From Utricularia gibba (Eukaryota > Streptophyta > Magnoliopsida > Lamiales > Lentibulariaceae): a stretch of DNA of 64,000 nucleotides. The notes under the pieces were generated by a model. The model did no database searches. It was not told the origin of the DNA and was given only the letters and a program-made list of their open reading frames with translations. The position numbers and the translations under genes were made by a program. Shown in pieces: positions 1 through 12,310 of this stretch. Every line of letters begins with the position of its first letter. Position 1 is the first letter of the stretch. The stretch covers positions 1,798,001 to 1,862,000 of the forward strand of contig NEEC01000002.1 in assembly GCA_002189035.1 (NCBI GenBank). Reading direction: 5' to 3'.

Positions 1-1638
1 GACATATGTGCGTCAAGCTCGAGAGATTACCTCCGGAATATTCGATCCCTCGAGGAAGCGTTGAAGCTTCTTGCTAGTAGCAGCGAACTGGCCATGGGGT
101 GGCTGGATGATCTCCTGCAACTCCTTGCCAGCACACAAAATAAACACGTATTCTTTCAAGTAACACAAGTTGTAAAAATGCTCGCAGAACTGCGCCAGAA
201 ACCGGCATCTTTCAGGCACAATGAAGGAGTTTTGTCTCGTGCGTTTGATCATCTTGAAGATGAATACAAGCGGCTGCTAATGAAAACTGCCCTTTTTTGG
301 GAACCATGTGAAATGGAAGAACTGCAAGCGGTCACTGATAAGCTGGCTGCTGAAGGCCGGCTTGAAAGATGCATGTCTATCTACACAAGCACCCGCATCA
401 CGAAGGTGAGATCCATGATCCAAACTCTCGATATAAAGTACCTGGAGATTGAGTTATCTTCATCAATCAGCGTCCAGAGTGTTGAGGACTACATCACACA
501 GTGGATTATGGATGTGGAGTTTGTAGTGAAATGCGTACTTAAGAAAGAGTATAAGGTATGCAGAGACTTGTACCAGAAATTTGAAGCAGGAAACTGGAAG
601 GAATGCTTTGCAACGATAGCCTCCAACTCAGGTTTTTTAGACATCCTGGGTTTCGGCTCCTCAATTTGCAGATGCAAGAAGGAAGCACTGAAGCTTTTGA
701 AGCTGCTCAATTTATTTTCAGCACTAGACAGACTGAGGTTGGACTTCAATGAGCTGTTCAATGGGGAATTCTGTGCTGTGATACGAACACAGACGAGAGC
801 TCTCATCAAGCAGGTAGTAAACTGCATATCTGAGACCTTCCTTGAGCTCAAAATGCAGCTGGTGTTGCAAAGTGAGCATCATGCCCCACCTAATGGAAGT
901 GTTGCATGGCCGGTTCTATTTCAGCCGGAATATTGCAAGCACCTTCTTGAGGATGAAAACTGCTCTATCCTCATCAGAGCGCTGGAGATACACCATGATT
1001 GGTATGGATCTAAACTTAATGATGACTTCGTCAAGAACGAAATTCAAAGTATCACTGAAGCACTTGAAAAAAACTTAGAAATTTGGGCACAGCAGTGCAA
1101 TGACAAGGAGTTTTCATACCTCTTCATGATGAATAACCGCAGGCATCTGCACAAAAATGTAAAAGGAAGCAAATTAGAAGAGGTACTGGGGACTTCTTGG
1201 CAAGGCCCACCTGAAAAATCAATGGAGCATTACCCGGAACGGTACATGAAAGAGAGCTGGAAAAAGCTTCCACTCGTCTGCAATGAGGGCATGATCCAGT
1301 TCCATAGCGCTAGAGCTGTTGGCAGAAATCTAGTAAAGAAGAGGGTCAATGCATTCTGCACAGCCTTCCAAAGCGTGCGCAAGTGGCAATCCGAATCGGT
1401 CATATCAGACCAAGCATTGAGCCGGAAGCTAAAAAAACTAGCATTTGAGCCTGTTGTTCCACAACTTAAGGGCTATTTGAAGAAATTCCTGCCAGGAATT
1501 GTTCAGTATAGCCATACAAAAAATGAAATAAAGGACAATCCTCAAGACTTAGAAGAGTTTGGATCTCTGCATGAACCAAAAGATGGGGGAAGCAGGAACT
1601 GCAAAGTTGTGGTAAGCATCACTGGCTTCAGTGAATGA
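1..1638 (+). CDS. EXO70: Exocyst subunit EXO70 family protein (5' end missing)
   Basis: The frame is open from base 1 to a TGA at 1636-1638, giving 545 residues with no start in the window, so the N-terminus lies upstream. The protein is helical and rich in Leu, Lys and Glu. It carries the typical plant EXO70 C-terminal order: a central segment with EEYKR/LLMKTALFW-like helices, an NNRRHLHKNVKGSKLEEVLG stretch near residue 400, and a late FEPVVPQLKGYLKKF helix region. EXO70 proteins help tether secretory vesicles to the plasma membrane through the exocyst complex and bind acidic phospholipids through their C-terminal domain. Plants have many EXO70 paralogues and I cannot assign the subclade. 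The coding part is intronless, as in most plant EXO70 genes. It converges on the PGR7 gene downstream. Confidence 0.88.
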   Translation, partial: DICASSSRDYLRNIRSLEEALKLLASSSELAMGWLDDLLQLLASTQNKHVFFQVTQVVKMLAELRQKPASFRHNEGVLSRAFDHLEDEYKRLLMKTALFWEPCEMEELQAVTDKLAAEGRLERCMSIYTSTRITKVRSMIQTLDIKYLEIELSSSISVQSVEDYITQWIMDVEFVVKCVLKKEYKVCRDLYQKFEAGNWKECFATIASNSGFLDILGFGSSICRCKKEALKLLKLLNLFSALDRLRLDFNELFNGEFCAVIRTQTRALIKQVVNCISETFLELKMQLVLQSEHHAPPNGSVAWPVLFQPEYCKHLLEDENCSILIRALEIHHDWYGSKLNDDFVKNEIQSITEALEKNLEIWAQQCNDKEFSYLFMMNNRRHLHKNVKGSKLEEVLGTSWQGPPEKSMEHYPERYMKESWKKLPLVCNEGMIQFHSARAVGRNLVKKRVNAFCTAFQSVRKWQSESVISDQALSRKLKKLAFEPVVPQLKGYLKKFLPGIVQYSHTKNEIKDNPQDLEEFGSLHEPKDGGSRNCKVVVSITGFSE

Positions 1639-2053
1639 CAACACTACTGGGATTCTGGAGATGAATACTGGACCACAAACTGAAACATCGCCATGCGACT
1701 TGCCTTTCCTTTTAATCTGCACAATCTTCCTCACTCAACAGAGACAAGGATGATAAATTTCAAAAGGACAAGTCGCACAGCAGGTTCTCTATTCATTTTC
1801 CGATCACCCCATTTTCAATTCCGGGATCCTAAAATTGAATTGGATTAGCAGCAATACAAATCACCACTTTTCAGCTTGTTGAACTTCTTGGAGTACATTT
1901 TGACAATTTTCCAGCATGCGAAAATTCAATAAGTAACGTCTCCTGTCAAATACACAAGGGCCTCATCTTCTAATGCATACAGCAAACTCAAAGAGACAAT
2001 TGAAGCAGGACAAAACCGACATGCACGATTGGGCAGACAACTGAATGAGCAGC
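1639..2053. other. Convergent 3' regions of EXO70 and PGR7
   Basis: This 415-base gap lies between two convergent stop codons (EXO70 from the left, PGR7 from the right). It is AT-rich with no coding frame of note and most likely holds the two 3' UTRs and polyadenylation sites. Confidence 0.6.
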
Positions 2054-3881
2054 TTAAGCCATGGTGCCCATTATCTTCTTGAAATGTTTCACCTTCTTGA
2101 AATCTGGGAAACACAAATTCTTTTCCACTTCCCAGGCAAGCTGACACATTCCATTAAATGAAGATTTTGCACCTTTCTCATTCGTAACTTCTCCAGGGAA
2201 AGGTATCCGAACCCCATATACGTGATTATGCACTGATCTTACATGCACATCAAAGCCTAGCCGATCAATCCATACCATCTTCGCATCCAGAAACTATATG
2301 CAACATTAAACATGAATTAAATCACTTGGAACGTACACCAATGTTATAACATAAAAAAGTAAGCTTATAAACCTGAAAATCAAGATCAACAAAAACACTG
2401 CAGAAGCGCTGAATGTCTTCTGAATGTAGAGCGTTAATCTGATCAACAATCTTCACTGCACAGTCACGAAGCGGGTCTGGTTCAGCAGATGCGTAATCTT
2501 TTAAACCTATCCAAACAGCATTCTGAAGAGGTTTCGTAGTCATTCTATTGACTCCATGTAGCCATTCACATTAAGACAATCCATAAGGGGTTGCAGTATT
2601 TAAGACGGCCATACCTCAGCATAATCTTCAGTCTGAATCACTTGTTCAACATTAATTATATGTATGAAGCTTTCATCCAATAACTCATTGAATCGTTTGT
2701 TCCATGCTGAGTTCAGCTTCTGTAAAATATCAAGGGAAAAAAAATAAAGGTCAAACTACCAGGAAAAAGAATACATGAGTGAGTTTAAACAGATTTTAAA
2801 TAATTAGGAATAACAAAGTAGGCTGAAAAACACCCTCACAAAAACTTGAACTTTAACCAGAAAACCTAGAGATAAGTCATATGAAACAAGAAAACGAGTT
2901 TCATTCAATACAGACATGAAGGCTTGCAAAGTTTACAACCAAAAGAGTGACTTGCCATCAATTTATAAGTTGCATTCCACAGTCAACCCACGAACCAAAA
3001 TACAAATAGTACAGCCACCGAACTATACATCAAAAAAAACGAGAGAGACAGTACATAGACATAAGCCAGTAAAACAGTATAAGTAATTTCATTTTATTGA
3101 ATAGGAAAAATATTTAAGTGCGTGAGTCCTGTGTAACAAGAATATCTTCATTTTCCTAATCCGGAAGGAATCATGTGTACAAAAGACAGGTTTCAACATG
3201 GTGTACAATGAGACTGACTCACACACACATCTGCGCAACATAAAAGTAGAACAAACAGAGGCGTAAAGGGGTTTCTCTTACCCTCAGAGCCATCACCTCG
3301 CAGGGTTTTTCCAGCGTCCCAAGTATGGTGCAGTGTAGCGTCCGCATTCCACCTTGCTCCAACTGGTGCCCATCAATCAAATTAACAGTAAAATAAATCA
3401 TGGTCCACTCTCACCAATTTAAAGAAAAGAAGGAATGCCAATACCCATTGAATGATAACGTCAACAGACGAAGGCACACCTGCACATGAAGACTGCACTT
3501 GTTATTATCGGCAAGAGATTTCTGGGACTCATTCAAACACAGTATAGGAGTTCCATTCGAATCTATTGCAAAGCGCACGCCAAATCCTAGTGGGAAGCCA
3601 TCGTGGTTCAGCATTGAGAGAGTGCCTCCGGAAGCCAACTCGACAATAGTTCTCGAAACCTCAGCCGGAAAAGGCTTCTGAATTTCGGGCATTTCAATCT
3701 GGGCAGGGCCTGAAGCTACAGAGGCAGAGCATTTGCAAGGCCCCGATCTGTAAATGTTACTTGATGGTTTAAAACCCCTAATCTTCGGAGAAGAGATTGA
3801 AACTGAGAGCCGGGTGAAATGGGCTACGGCTAAAATCGGAGGCGGATGAGAGTGGGGTGCAGCCAGAGTACTCGGAATCAT
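2054..3881 (-). CDS. PGR7: Glutamyl-tRNA reductase-binding protein, chloroplastic (PGR7-like)
   Basis: Five exons on the minus strand: 3881-3480, 3362-3282, 2720-2615, 2522-2373 and 2293-2054, all with GT-AG borders. The first exon starts with a Ser/Pro-rich plastid transit peptide and then enters the FMN-split-barrel-like domain (KPFPAEVSRTIVELASGGTL, DGFPLGFGVRFAID). The last exon carries the conserved MVWIDRLGFDVHVRS and NEKGAKSSFNGMCQLAWEVE blocks. The family anchors glutamyl-tRNA reductase at thylakoids, regulating tetrapyrrole synthesis, and PGR7 was also found through a photosynthetic electron-transport phenotype. The predicted product is about 325 residues, normal for the family. Exon 3 is 106 bases where 105 keep the frame: an A triplet (T run at 2700-2702 on the plus strand) has one base too many, so the conserved reading KLNSAW then N-K-R-F needs a frame change. 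A downstream acceptor before CATGGAAAC could bypass it with loss of a few residues. Confidence 0.9.
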
Positions 3882-4340
3882 TTCTGCTGAAAAAGCTTCA
3901 AACTGAAAATGCCCGTCTAACGGCTCCCTCCGGGAAGGAGACAGAGAAATCCTATAAAAGAAGAGGTCTCCTTCGTCAGACTCCAATCCCAAAAACTGAC
4001 GCCGTTCTCATCTATCTTGATCTTCACCCCGCTTTCCGCAAAATTCAATGGAAAAGGGCATTTGGAAGCATGACGGGGAAGATAAGATATGAAGCTCCCA
4101 GCTTTTTGTTACTCACACACTTTTTGCTATTTTTATATCCCCCCTCTTTCTTTTTTTTGTTTTTCAGTTCTGAATTCCTTCAAATTAGCCCAAATGCAAA
4201 TTGAAGGCCCAGCCTTTCACACTGATACTTGCGCTGCAACAAATGCCTCATGTTTAACTAGTTGAAGTCATGAGGAACACAAGAATTGAGAAATGAAATG
4301 TGGAAGAAAATGACAGACGGTGGTCGAGACATCAACCAGG
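3882..4340. other. PGR7 promoter/5' UTR and 3' region of the next gene
   Basis: About 460 bases between the PGR7 start codon and the stop of the next minus-strand gene. It contains a T/C-rich stretch at 4130-4175 and short open frames with no family resemblance. Both genes read leftward, so it should hold the PGR7 promoter and the 3' UTR of the upstream gene. Confidence 0.5.
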
Positions 4341-6415
4341 CTACATTCCCTCTGCGTGCTTCTGAATTAGTGTCGCAAAGCAGCTTTTCCAATCATTCAC
4401 CATCTTCTCTGCATCATTCACAACCTGGTTTCACAGCAATGGCTCAGACAAGACAACCCCAAATGGCAACCTGGGATTGTACGAAGTTCAAGCATCACAC
4501 CTCAAATATCAGCCCTCTCTCAGGAACATGATCTAGAGCCTCCACACAAATGAAGGCAGCGGCTTCTTTGCTTAAACTTCCCTTGGCCGCACTGCCCTGT
4601 ACAACGGAAGAAGTACAAAAGTCAAACTCTCAATTATGTTTCTGGACAACCTGAAAAGAAAGGAAGAAGCCTGGCAAAGTATAGCATCAACTTTTCCAAG
4701 AATTTAGCTAGTGGGTAGGCTCAAGCAGAAAAAGAAGAATAAAATGCACCAATAACTGTAAACATATCCCCCATAAACTAGGTTTTGAAATTGAGTTGGC
4801 CGCAATAATTTATGGTATCCTAATCAACAATTTGGGGTTACGAAGGTGTAGTTGGAGCTGCCCATATTGTGTTTTCTGGCACAAATTGAGGGAAAGGATA
4901 CCTCTTGGAAGGAAAAGCCTTGCTGACCAGCAGGGATGTTCACTAGTGTCCCAGTTCGAATGATGGTGTAAGGAACTCCAGAGGCCTTTATAGTATTCTC
5001 ATCGAGCTCAATGAGTTTTCTTGCATTGCTTGTCATAGCTGCTTGAATACCAGTGTAACTCCTATATGCAAACAACTAACGCTTCACGAACTAACTATAT
5101 CCAACCTTTGTAGCAAAGCCTGCAGTAGGGGCTTCTAAAGGAATCTGAATATACCTGAGATAGGAGTATCACATGCTGTATGCCTTCCCAATCATCTATG
5201 TTACTCAGAAGTCCTTCCTATTCAGGGATCAAAATTCATTGCAATTATTGATCAGCCATTATAGAATGACGATATGCGTAATACATTGAGATGACACAAG
5301 GGCTTCGGTTTTACATATCATGCATTAAAAAATCCATGTGTTCAACAGATTCATTTCTAATACAGAAAAAATTCACGCGTGTTCTATTGCATAACCTAAG
5401 GCTTTTATCCAACTTAAAACCTCAAGAAGCTGAACTTTTCAGTTCTTTCGTTAAAAAAAAAAGTGATGTAATAAATTGAATACCTCAACTACCTTTTCAA
5501 TTCACAAAATTTTTCATGATTTCTAATATTCATACATAAAGCACATACTGTGGGGCAAATTACAGCACGAACTTCCTTCAGAGCCTTCTTCAAGAAAACT
5601 TTATTCTTTGTATCACCAGCTATTGCCTTATCAAATAAATAAATCTATATCAGAACACGGTAACGTGTAACAAAACTGCTTGATATCTGACGCATGATGC
5701 ATCAACCTGAACGTAGGGGCCAAATGCTTCCATGGCAGCTCGCTTATCCTTCACCAGTGCCTTCACACGAATTCCTTTAACAAGCAGAGAAAGCAAAACC
5801 ATCTACACCAACGAACACAAAGATAACTAGACCTCAAGTTTCATTTTCACTATCTCACATCTTTTTTTGTTTCTTCTCCCATAATAATGAAGATCCATTA
5901 ATACCTGACCAATCTCATTATCTCCATCAGTGACCAACACTGCATCTCTAGTTTCAACTTCCTCTATTTCCTCAAATACAAGAAGAGGGGTTTAAATAAC
6001 TAGAAGCGGCAAAAATTACAGAAACAAAGCACATACCCAATGAAATTACTGTAATGCTTCTTTACCACACCTGAAGTTTCATCTTCATCCAAAGCATTTC
6101 CGTCTTTCTCAATAAGATCAGGTGCCCCATACCACTTCCTCAATTTAGGACCACCTGTAAAACAAAATCAAACACATAATCTCAAACCCAATTCCGAAGT
6201 GAATGACCTGGAATCCACACAAGAAATTCAGGACGCAACAACTCGAAATCTTTTTTGGGAACAAAACCTTCGATGTAATCAAGAATTTGGTCAAAAAAAC
6301 CGAGTTTCTTCTTCGAGGAGAAGCATGTGAAAGAGAAACGCTTCTCAAATGAAGAAGCAGGCTTTTCTCTGCCTTGAAACAGGGGCAAGAGCTTGAAGAA
6401 GGAGAGAGTTGCCAT
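4341..6415 (-). CDS. Plastid NAD(P)-binding Rossmann-fold (atypical SDR/NmrA-like) protein
   Basis: Nine exons were rebuilt on the minus strand: 6415-6208, 6154-6066, 5970-5905, 5802-5707, 5626-5549, 5217-5155, 5075-4902, 4596-4501 and 4424-4341. They sum to 954 bases (317 residues) with phases agreeing throughout. The N-terminus (MATLSFFKLLPLF, then Ser/Lys-rich) looks like a plastid transit peptide. The core has a Rossmann start (DAVLVTDGDNEIGQMVLLSL), VKALVKDKRAAMEAFG, HVILLSQ and GVPYTIIRTGTLVN with the SDR-like Y-T-I-I-R motif, and ends with VVNDAEKMVNDWKSCF. This is the usual pattern of chloroplast atypical short-chain dehydrogenase proteins of unknown substrate. The exon 2 donor has two options (6071 or 6066) giving similar proteins. 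No frame break was found. Function beyond nucleotide binding is not known to me. Confidence 0.82.
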
Positions 6416-7920
6416 TGAGTTCCCGGTGAGCTCTCTCAATCCTCGTCCAGAATTTTCATGGATTTGGGTTTTGATGGGCCCACACCGTTGCGGTTGACGA
6501 AGGTGGCCTTAAATTAAGAGCGCTTAAAATTATCTTAAAAACTGAAAGTATTTTTCATAATTTCTTTCAAGAAAATTAAAAAAAAGGTATTTTAAAATCT
6601 GAAGTTTAAGCGGAAATTAGATCTGATTTAATTCAAGTAAAATATTTTTATTTTTCATATTATCTTTATGAATTTAATTAAATTTAATCTATTGATTCAA
6701 TCAAAATTACCAATAAAGAGTAAAATGAATTAAATTCGATTTTCAAACACAATCACAGATTAAATTATGCTTACAGAGCAGCTTAAAAAACCTCAAATTT
6801 TTTTGAATGGTTTCCACGGCACGGGCCTATGAAACTGAAGCCCAATGTCTGATATTTGGAAGTCAAAACATAATATCTATGGTGCGATATTTTTGGAGTT
6901 TCCCAAATTTAGCGTCAGACCAGAGGCTGATTCGGGTCTTCGCACCGGTGCCTAATAGTCAGAAACGGAATAGAGGGGATTGATATTGCTGGCTCCGATC
7001 CACCGCTGATCGCCTTCTCCGCCGCCTCTCGCAGCTTTTCCGTGAGTCCTGCGCGGGATTCTTTTTCTTTTTTCATTTGGTTCCCTGTTGTTAATTCTGC
7101 TACGTCCCCCGGTTACCAGTTATTCTGGGGTTGGGATAGGGTAATTTAATGGGGTTAGCCAGGGTGGATTTCGTTGGTTTCATTAGAGGATAACGGGATT
7201 TTTCTATTGAAAAGATTAACGTTGCCTATTGCTGCTGAGTCAAGAATTGGCGGACTGATTCTTCTGGATCCATTGCTCAAGTTTTTGTTGATTTTGGTTT
7301 CGCAAATTCGTATTATAATTTGCAGTCCTGAGATTTTAGGCGTAAATTTTTTTCATCTTCATTTTTTTTTCGGAAAAATGGGAATTTCAGTTGAAATATT
7401 TTTAAATCTACGAGAGCGGGAGAATGGTTTCTATCGAGTTGTGTTAATGCTTTTCCTGCCTCCCAGAATGAACTTTTATTTTCGGTTTTCATTGTGTAAG
7501 ATCTAGGTGTGCCCATTTAGTCCATATCATATTCGTACATAATGTCACATGAATATACTCAGATTGTTTGACTAGGGCTTTGAACTTGGTGCTTCTATGA
7601 ACTCATAACCATATATAACCTTTCTGGGAGTTTTTAAACGTTGTTCATTGCCATAAAAAGTTCACTGTAGCCTACTCTTGATCAAATGCCGTAGATATCA
7701 AGATTTTTGTGAGTTGTTCCCTGTTTTTACAATATCGAGCTGGCAAATTCAACATGAAAAGATACCGCAGTACAAGCCAAGGGATTTTTGAAATATATCT
7801 TTCTTTGACCGTGTTTATATTGAGTAAAGAAGTGATATCATTATATGTTATTGCATGTATAGTTCATCTTCTCCTGCCGTTGTCAGCATCTACTTTACCC
7901 TGTAGTTTCAAGAGGCGACG
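6416..7920. other. Divergent promoter region plus 5' UTR intron of the CID gene
   Basis: This interval separates two divergently transcribed genes. From 6500 to 6800 it is very AT-rich and featureless. A pyrimidine-rich, GC-richer stretch at 7000-7041 (cgccttctccgccgcctctc) followed by a strong donor GTGAGT at 7042 looks like a non-coding first exon of the CID gene. A long intron would then end shortly before the ATG at 7921. Open frames inside (7174-7506, 7709-8029) show no family features. Confidence 0.5.
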
Positions 7921-10900
7921 ATGCAGCAAGTTGTGCACCCTATGTCTTCTTCTAATGGATACACCCGTCATAAAGCTGAAAGAGACGTATCAAATAGGTT
8001 TGAAAACAAGTTCCAGGCTGAGAGAATAAACTCTGGCAGGATTGACTTTGGTAAGGATTAGCACCTAATACCTATTTCATATGTTTCCATTAACCTTATT
8101 TTGTAACATCTAGGTAGAAGAGCAGTTCTTGAATCACCTTCACGTGATCGAGTGGCATACATTACTGCATGCCTCATTGGACAGCAAGTCGAGATCCAGC
8201 TGCTGGATGGATCTGTGTATGCCGGAATATTTCATGCAATGCATACTGAGGACTGTGGTACCGATATGTGTTGTTTTATTAGTTTACTGATGAGAGCATT
8301 TCTGTTTTGGTGTATGATGTGTCATTATTGCCGCTTGGTTTGCAGGAATTATCCTAAAAATGGCTCATCAAGTCAAAGATGCGTCTGTTGTGCAGAAAAT
8401 TAGTGCCAATTTGTCTGGAAAGCATCTAGAAAAAACCCTTATTGTACCATTTGGAGATCTTGTGCAAGTGGTTGCAAAGGTATAGTTAAAATCTATCTGA
8501 TTGTTGTTTGCTTAATTTCTTTCTCCATTTTTTTTTTCAAATTGGAAATTTATGTTGCATGATGAGTATTATCTGTAGCATTCTGGGCGTTATTTTGTTT
8601 CTGATTTCAGTTAACTTTTGATTCTATTTTTTCATGCAGCGACCTTTAATTTTTTTTTTTCCTAATGCAATGATGTAGGGAGTATCTGTAACCTGGGAAG
8701 GCCGAGTGAATGAGCTTCTCCACAATAGGAAGGAAGAGCTTATGACAGATTCCTGCATATCTCAGACCCGAAGCACTGAATTGGGAAGAGAGCTGGAGCC
8801 TTGGGTTCCTGATGAAAATGATCCTCGCCTTCCTGAGCTGGGTAACACATTTGATTGCCCATGGAATAGGTCAGTATGCTTTGCTGTCTGTTTAGTTTTA
8901 ATTTATCTTTCTTCTTCTCTGTCTTCTTGAATATTCACATAATCTGTGCTTTTTCCCGAGTTTGTCAACTGCCTTCAGAACGTAATGTTGTTGTTTCAAC
9001 TTTTTTTTTCTCTTTTCTGTCAGCATGTCCTCCTGGCTGTTAATTCTTTTCGCCATTCACTTATTGCTTCCTGCATTTCCTATGCAGAGGCTGGAATCAG
9101 TTTGAAGCCAATGAAACCTTGTTTGGAGTGAAGAGCACTTTTAATGAGGAACTTTACACAACAAAGCTTGAGAAAGGCCCTCAAATGTTGGAATTAGAAA
9201 GGGTGGCTGCGCGGCTGGCTAGAGAGATTGAGGGTGAGGATACGCACAACATTCATTTGGCAGAGGTTGCTAAAAAGGATAAGAATTTGATTTCTTTTTC
9301 TTTTCTCCTTCCCGCCATATTTCTCACTTCATGCGATTATCCATCTCAATAACATTTGTCAACAGGAGAGAGGGTTGCAAATCACTGGCAGTTTGGATAT
9401 TGATGAAGAAACAATGTATTCATCAGTTTACAGGAGAACTGATGACAGTGGATGTGATGAAATTGAGGACATGACTTTTGAAACGAAAAATGATGAGACA
9501 TTCAGCAGCCACAGTGAAGATCAGCATGATGGCACTATACCCCATAATGTCAATAAGGTGAGTCCTTTTCAGACTGTCTTCAGTGGCACTGATTCCTTGA
9601 TTGCATTTGGACGTTTAGGCGTAAATTGCTTAAGCATGTCTTGAAAGTAGTGGTATAGTGTTACTTCCATGGTGTCATCTGTGCTGGCTTTTATCCAGCT
9701 TGTTGACATTGTATAATGCAATTCGGGACACCTAATATCCATTTTTATGTTCATGCTGTAGGGTGATGCGAAATCCTCCCATGATGAGCTTGATGAGACA
9801 GCATGTTGTTTGGATTCTGATAGCATTCAACAAATACCACCTGAACCGCCTCTTAAACATACCTGCAGTGAAAATATAAGAAGGTTGTCATATTCTTATC
9901 CTGTTTACATCTTATGACTCATATATTTGCACTTGGAGTAGTGAATAGGACGGGGTACCTCTCAGATGGTCTTTCTTTTTTTATTTCAGGATGGTTTTTT
10001 GGTTATCTTATCTGCATCGTTTAATGTCAATATATGATTAGTTTTAGTAATCTCATGCAGGGATCTTGTCAATCAAGTTATCGAGCGCCCAAAAAGTATT
10101 TCCCACAAGGATGATCAACACATGCATTTGGTTGGTTCTCATTTACATGATAAAGGTGCCTAAAAAAATGATTATGACATGACTTTTTTTTTTTTTTTTG
10201 TTCCTATGCAGGTAGATGATCCTATTCTTGTCTCAAAATCTGATGGTGAGTTTTTTTACTTTTCATTATTCTCACGTGATCTTTTCTATCCATAGCAGCC
10301 TTTTTTATATCTATTTCAACAAGTTTGCCTAATTTTATGGTTATTGCAGAGTTTGATCCATCAATTGCATCATCCATAGGCCAGATAAAGGAGAGTCCAT
10401 ATAACGAGGTTTTGAAGACCTCAGCTCTCTCGAGAACACAAGGGATCGCAAGCCCACTTGCCCGTCCTGGTAGCTCCGCATCATCTACATCAGATCGTGC
10501 AAGAGATGCTTTCACTGCCGCTGCACAAGGGGTATCAGCGAGTTCATCTGTCAGTTCACTATCTTCAGAGAAGTCTTCCTTGAATCCAAACGCTAAGGTA
10601 GAGTGCCAAAATATAAAAAATTTCTTGATTTTTTCTTATCACAAAAAGCTTTTTTGTTTGGTAATTTAATGGGTCACAGGCTTATACCAAGCTTGATGCT
10701 TTTCGTGGAATTTGCTGACAGGAATTTAAATTGAACCCTAATGCTAAGAGTTTTACCCCATCTCGTGCACCAATGCGGCATTCAACACCCATTGCTGATA
10801 GCCCATTTTACTATTCACCTGTGGCTGGAGCTGCACAGACCAATGGGATGTCGATCGGTGTTGGGGTGAGTAAAAAAGCACAATTCTTAGTTATTTAACT

Positions 10901-11474
10901 CTTCCTGCCGCACTTTATGTCTGCCGTATATTAGAAGCCGATTAATTCAGCTGCTAACATGCATCCAGAAATGTGATAATTGTTCTAGATAAATATTACT
11001 AAATAGTGCTTCTAGTGATTAATGAACGTGGATTGCTGTGAGACTGCAATATTTATCAGTTAAAGCGAAGCCACTTGTTTTATATAAAGAAAGGCTGATG
11101 AAATGACGTTAATTATCGCGAGTGATGTTTATGTTGATGTTTGTCTTTTGTGTGTCTTCAGATGGGACCATCGTACGCCATTCAGCAACCAGTAATATAT
11201 AATTCTAATGCTGGAACACTTCCTCAACCATATTATGGACCCCAGGTTAACCATATCTTTCATCTTTCGATCTTACGCTTAACTGAGCTTCAGAGTTCTA
11301 ATATCTAAGTATGAAAATCAGTTTGGGCAGCAAATGATGATTGGGCAGCAACGACCAGTTTATTACGTACCCACATATCTTTCGGTAAGTCATATTAGCC
11401 TCAGAAAATGAACACTCTTAAGGATACATTCATTTTGCTTTCTTTGTTGTTGTTACCAGGAAATGCCCCCATAA
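7921..11474 (+). CDS. Ataxin-2-like polyadenylate-binding-protein-interacting protein (CID3/CID4 type)
   Basis: Fourteen exons: 7921-8050, 8114-8257, 8346-8479, 8679-8869, 9088-9265, 9366-9557, 9762-9883, 10061-10130, 10212-10245, 10350-10597, 10722-10865, 11162-11245, 11322-11384 and 11460-11474. They total 1749 bases (582 residues) with all phases consistent. Exons 2-4 encode the ataxin-2 Sm-like domain (GQQVEIQLLDGSVYAGIFHA, IVPFGDLVQVVAKG). Exons 4-6 encode the LsmAD region (NTFDCPWNRGWNQFEANE, GVKSTFNEELYTTKL). A PAM2 motif, SSLNPNAKEFKLNPNAKSF, spans the exon 10/11 junction near residues 474-494; it binds the MLLE domain of poly(A)-binding protein. The tail is rich in Gln, Tyr and Pro, typical of low-complexity ataxin-2 C-termini. 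The expected role is in mRNA translation, stability and stress granules. CID3 and CID4 cannot be told apart here. Confidence 0.93.
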
Positions 11475-12310
11475 AGGCAAGGAATTCTAACCCAAACTGG
11501 TGAATCATAGTCACAGGTTACTTTAGTGTTCTCTGACTTCTAGGAGATTATCTCCTCCTCCTGCAGCATTATTTCCCATTGCGCTGTTGGTTGAAATATC
11601 TGTAACCCCGTCCGTGCTTGTGGGGTTCATAAGGTTTCCAAGTGGTTCCCTCCTGTTCTTGTTGTTTCTATCCTATTCATTTAGCCACCACACGACCCTC
11701 ATGAGTTGTTTTGTTTTGTCCTTTCTTTTCACGTTTCCATATTGTGGTGGGTTGTTCTGTGTGGATCTCAGAAATGTATTGTTGTAGGATTTGTAAGCAC
11801 CATGAGTGTACCCCCCTCCCTGCGGCCATAATGCACTAATGCAGTAGCACAAGTAGCCCTGGTGCCGCCGACACGATGATTGTGAGAAATTTGGAATTAG
11901 GAAGGGGCTATAAATAAATAAAACGACTTTGGAAGTATATGTTTGTGAAAAAAATCATTTAAATTTCAATGATAATATGTTTTCCTGAATCTTCATTAAA
12001 TGTCTGAATGATGGTTTTTTTATTAAATTTTTGCAAAATGTGATGGAATAAAAATTATTCCTATTTGATACATCCATCGATTTGATTATTTATTTTGTAG
12101 AAAAATAATTAAAAATGTCTGGTTAATGTATTTTTAATTAGGGCATAAAAATAAATAAATAAATTGTTATGATGTGTCGTCGGACACGAGGAATTCTCTC
12201 TGATTGATTCAACATTTGAAATCCGCCTCCATCTCTCTCCCTCGCTTCGCTCCTGCTACTCCCAATTTCGAGCTTTGGAAAGCTTGAGGAGAATAAAATC
12301 GAAACGCGTT
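11475..12310. other. 3' UTR of CID gene and promoter of the Alfin-like gene
   Basis: From 11475 to about 11900 this is a T-rich 3' UTR-like stretch; 11900-12180 is very AT-rich. A CT-rich 5' UTR-like segment (ctccatctctctccctcgcttcgc) follows at about 12227-12250, just before the next ATG. No other gene is visible. Confidence 0.5.

Noticed and set aside
5081-5154. Extra small exon (IPLEAPTAGFATK reading) in the Rossmann protein gene
   Set aside because: It would need a 10-base intron. A clean acceptor at gcgttag before LFAYRSYTG joins phase-0 exons and fits the family.
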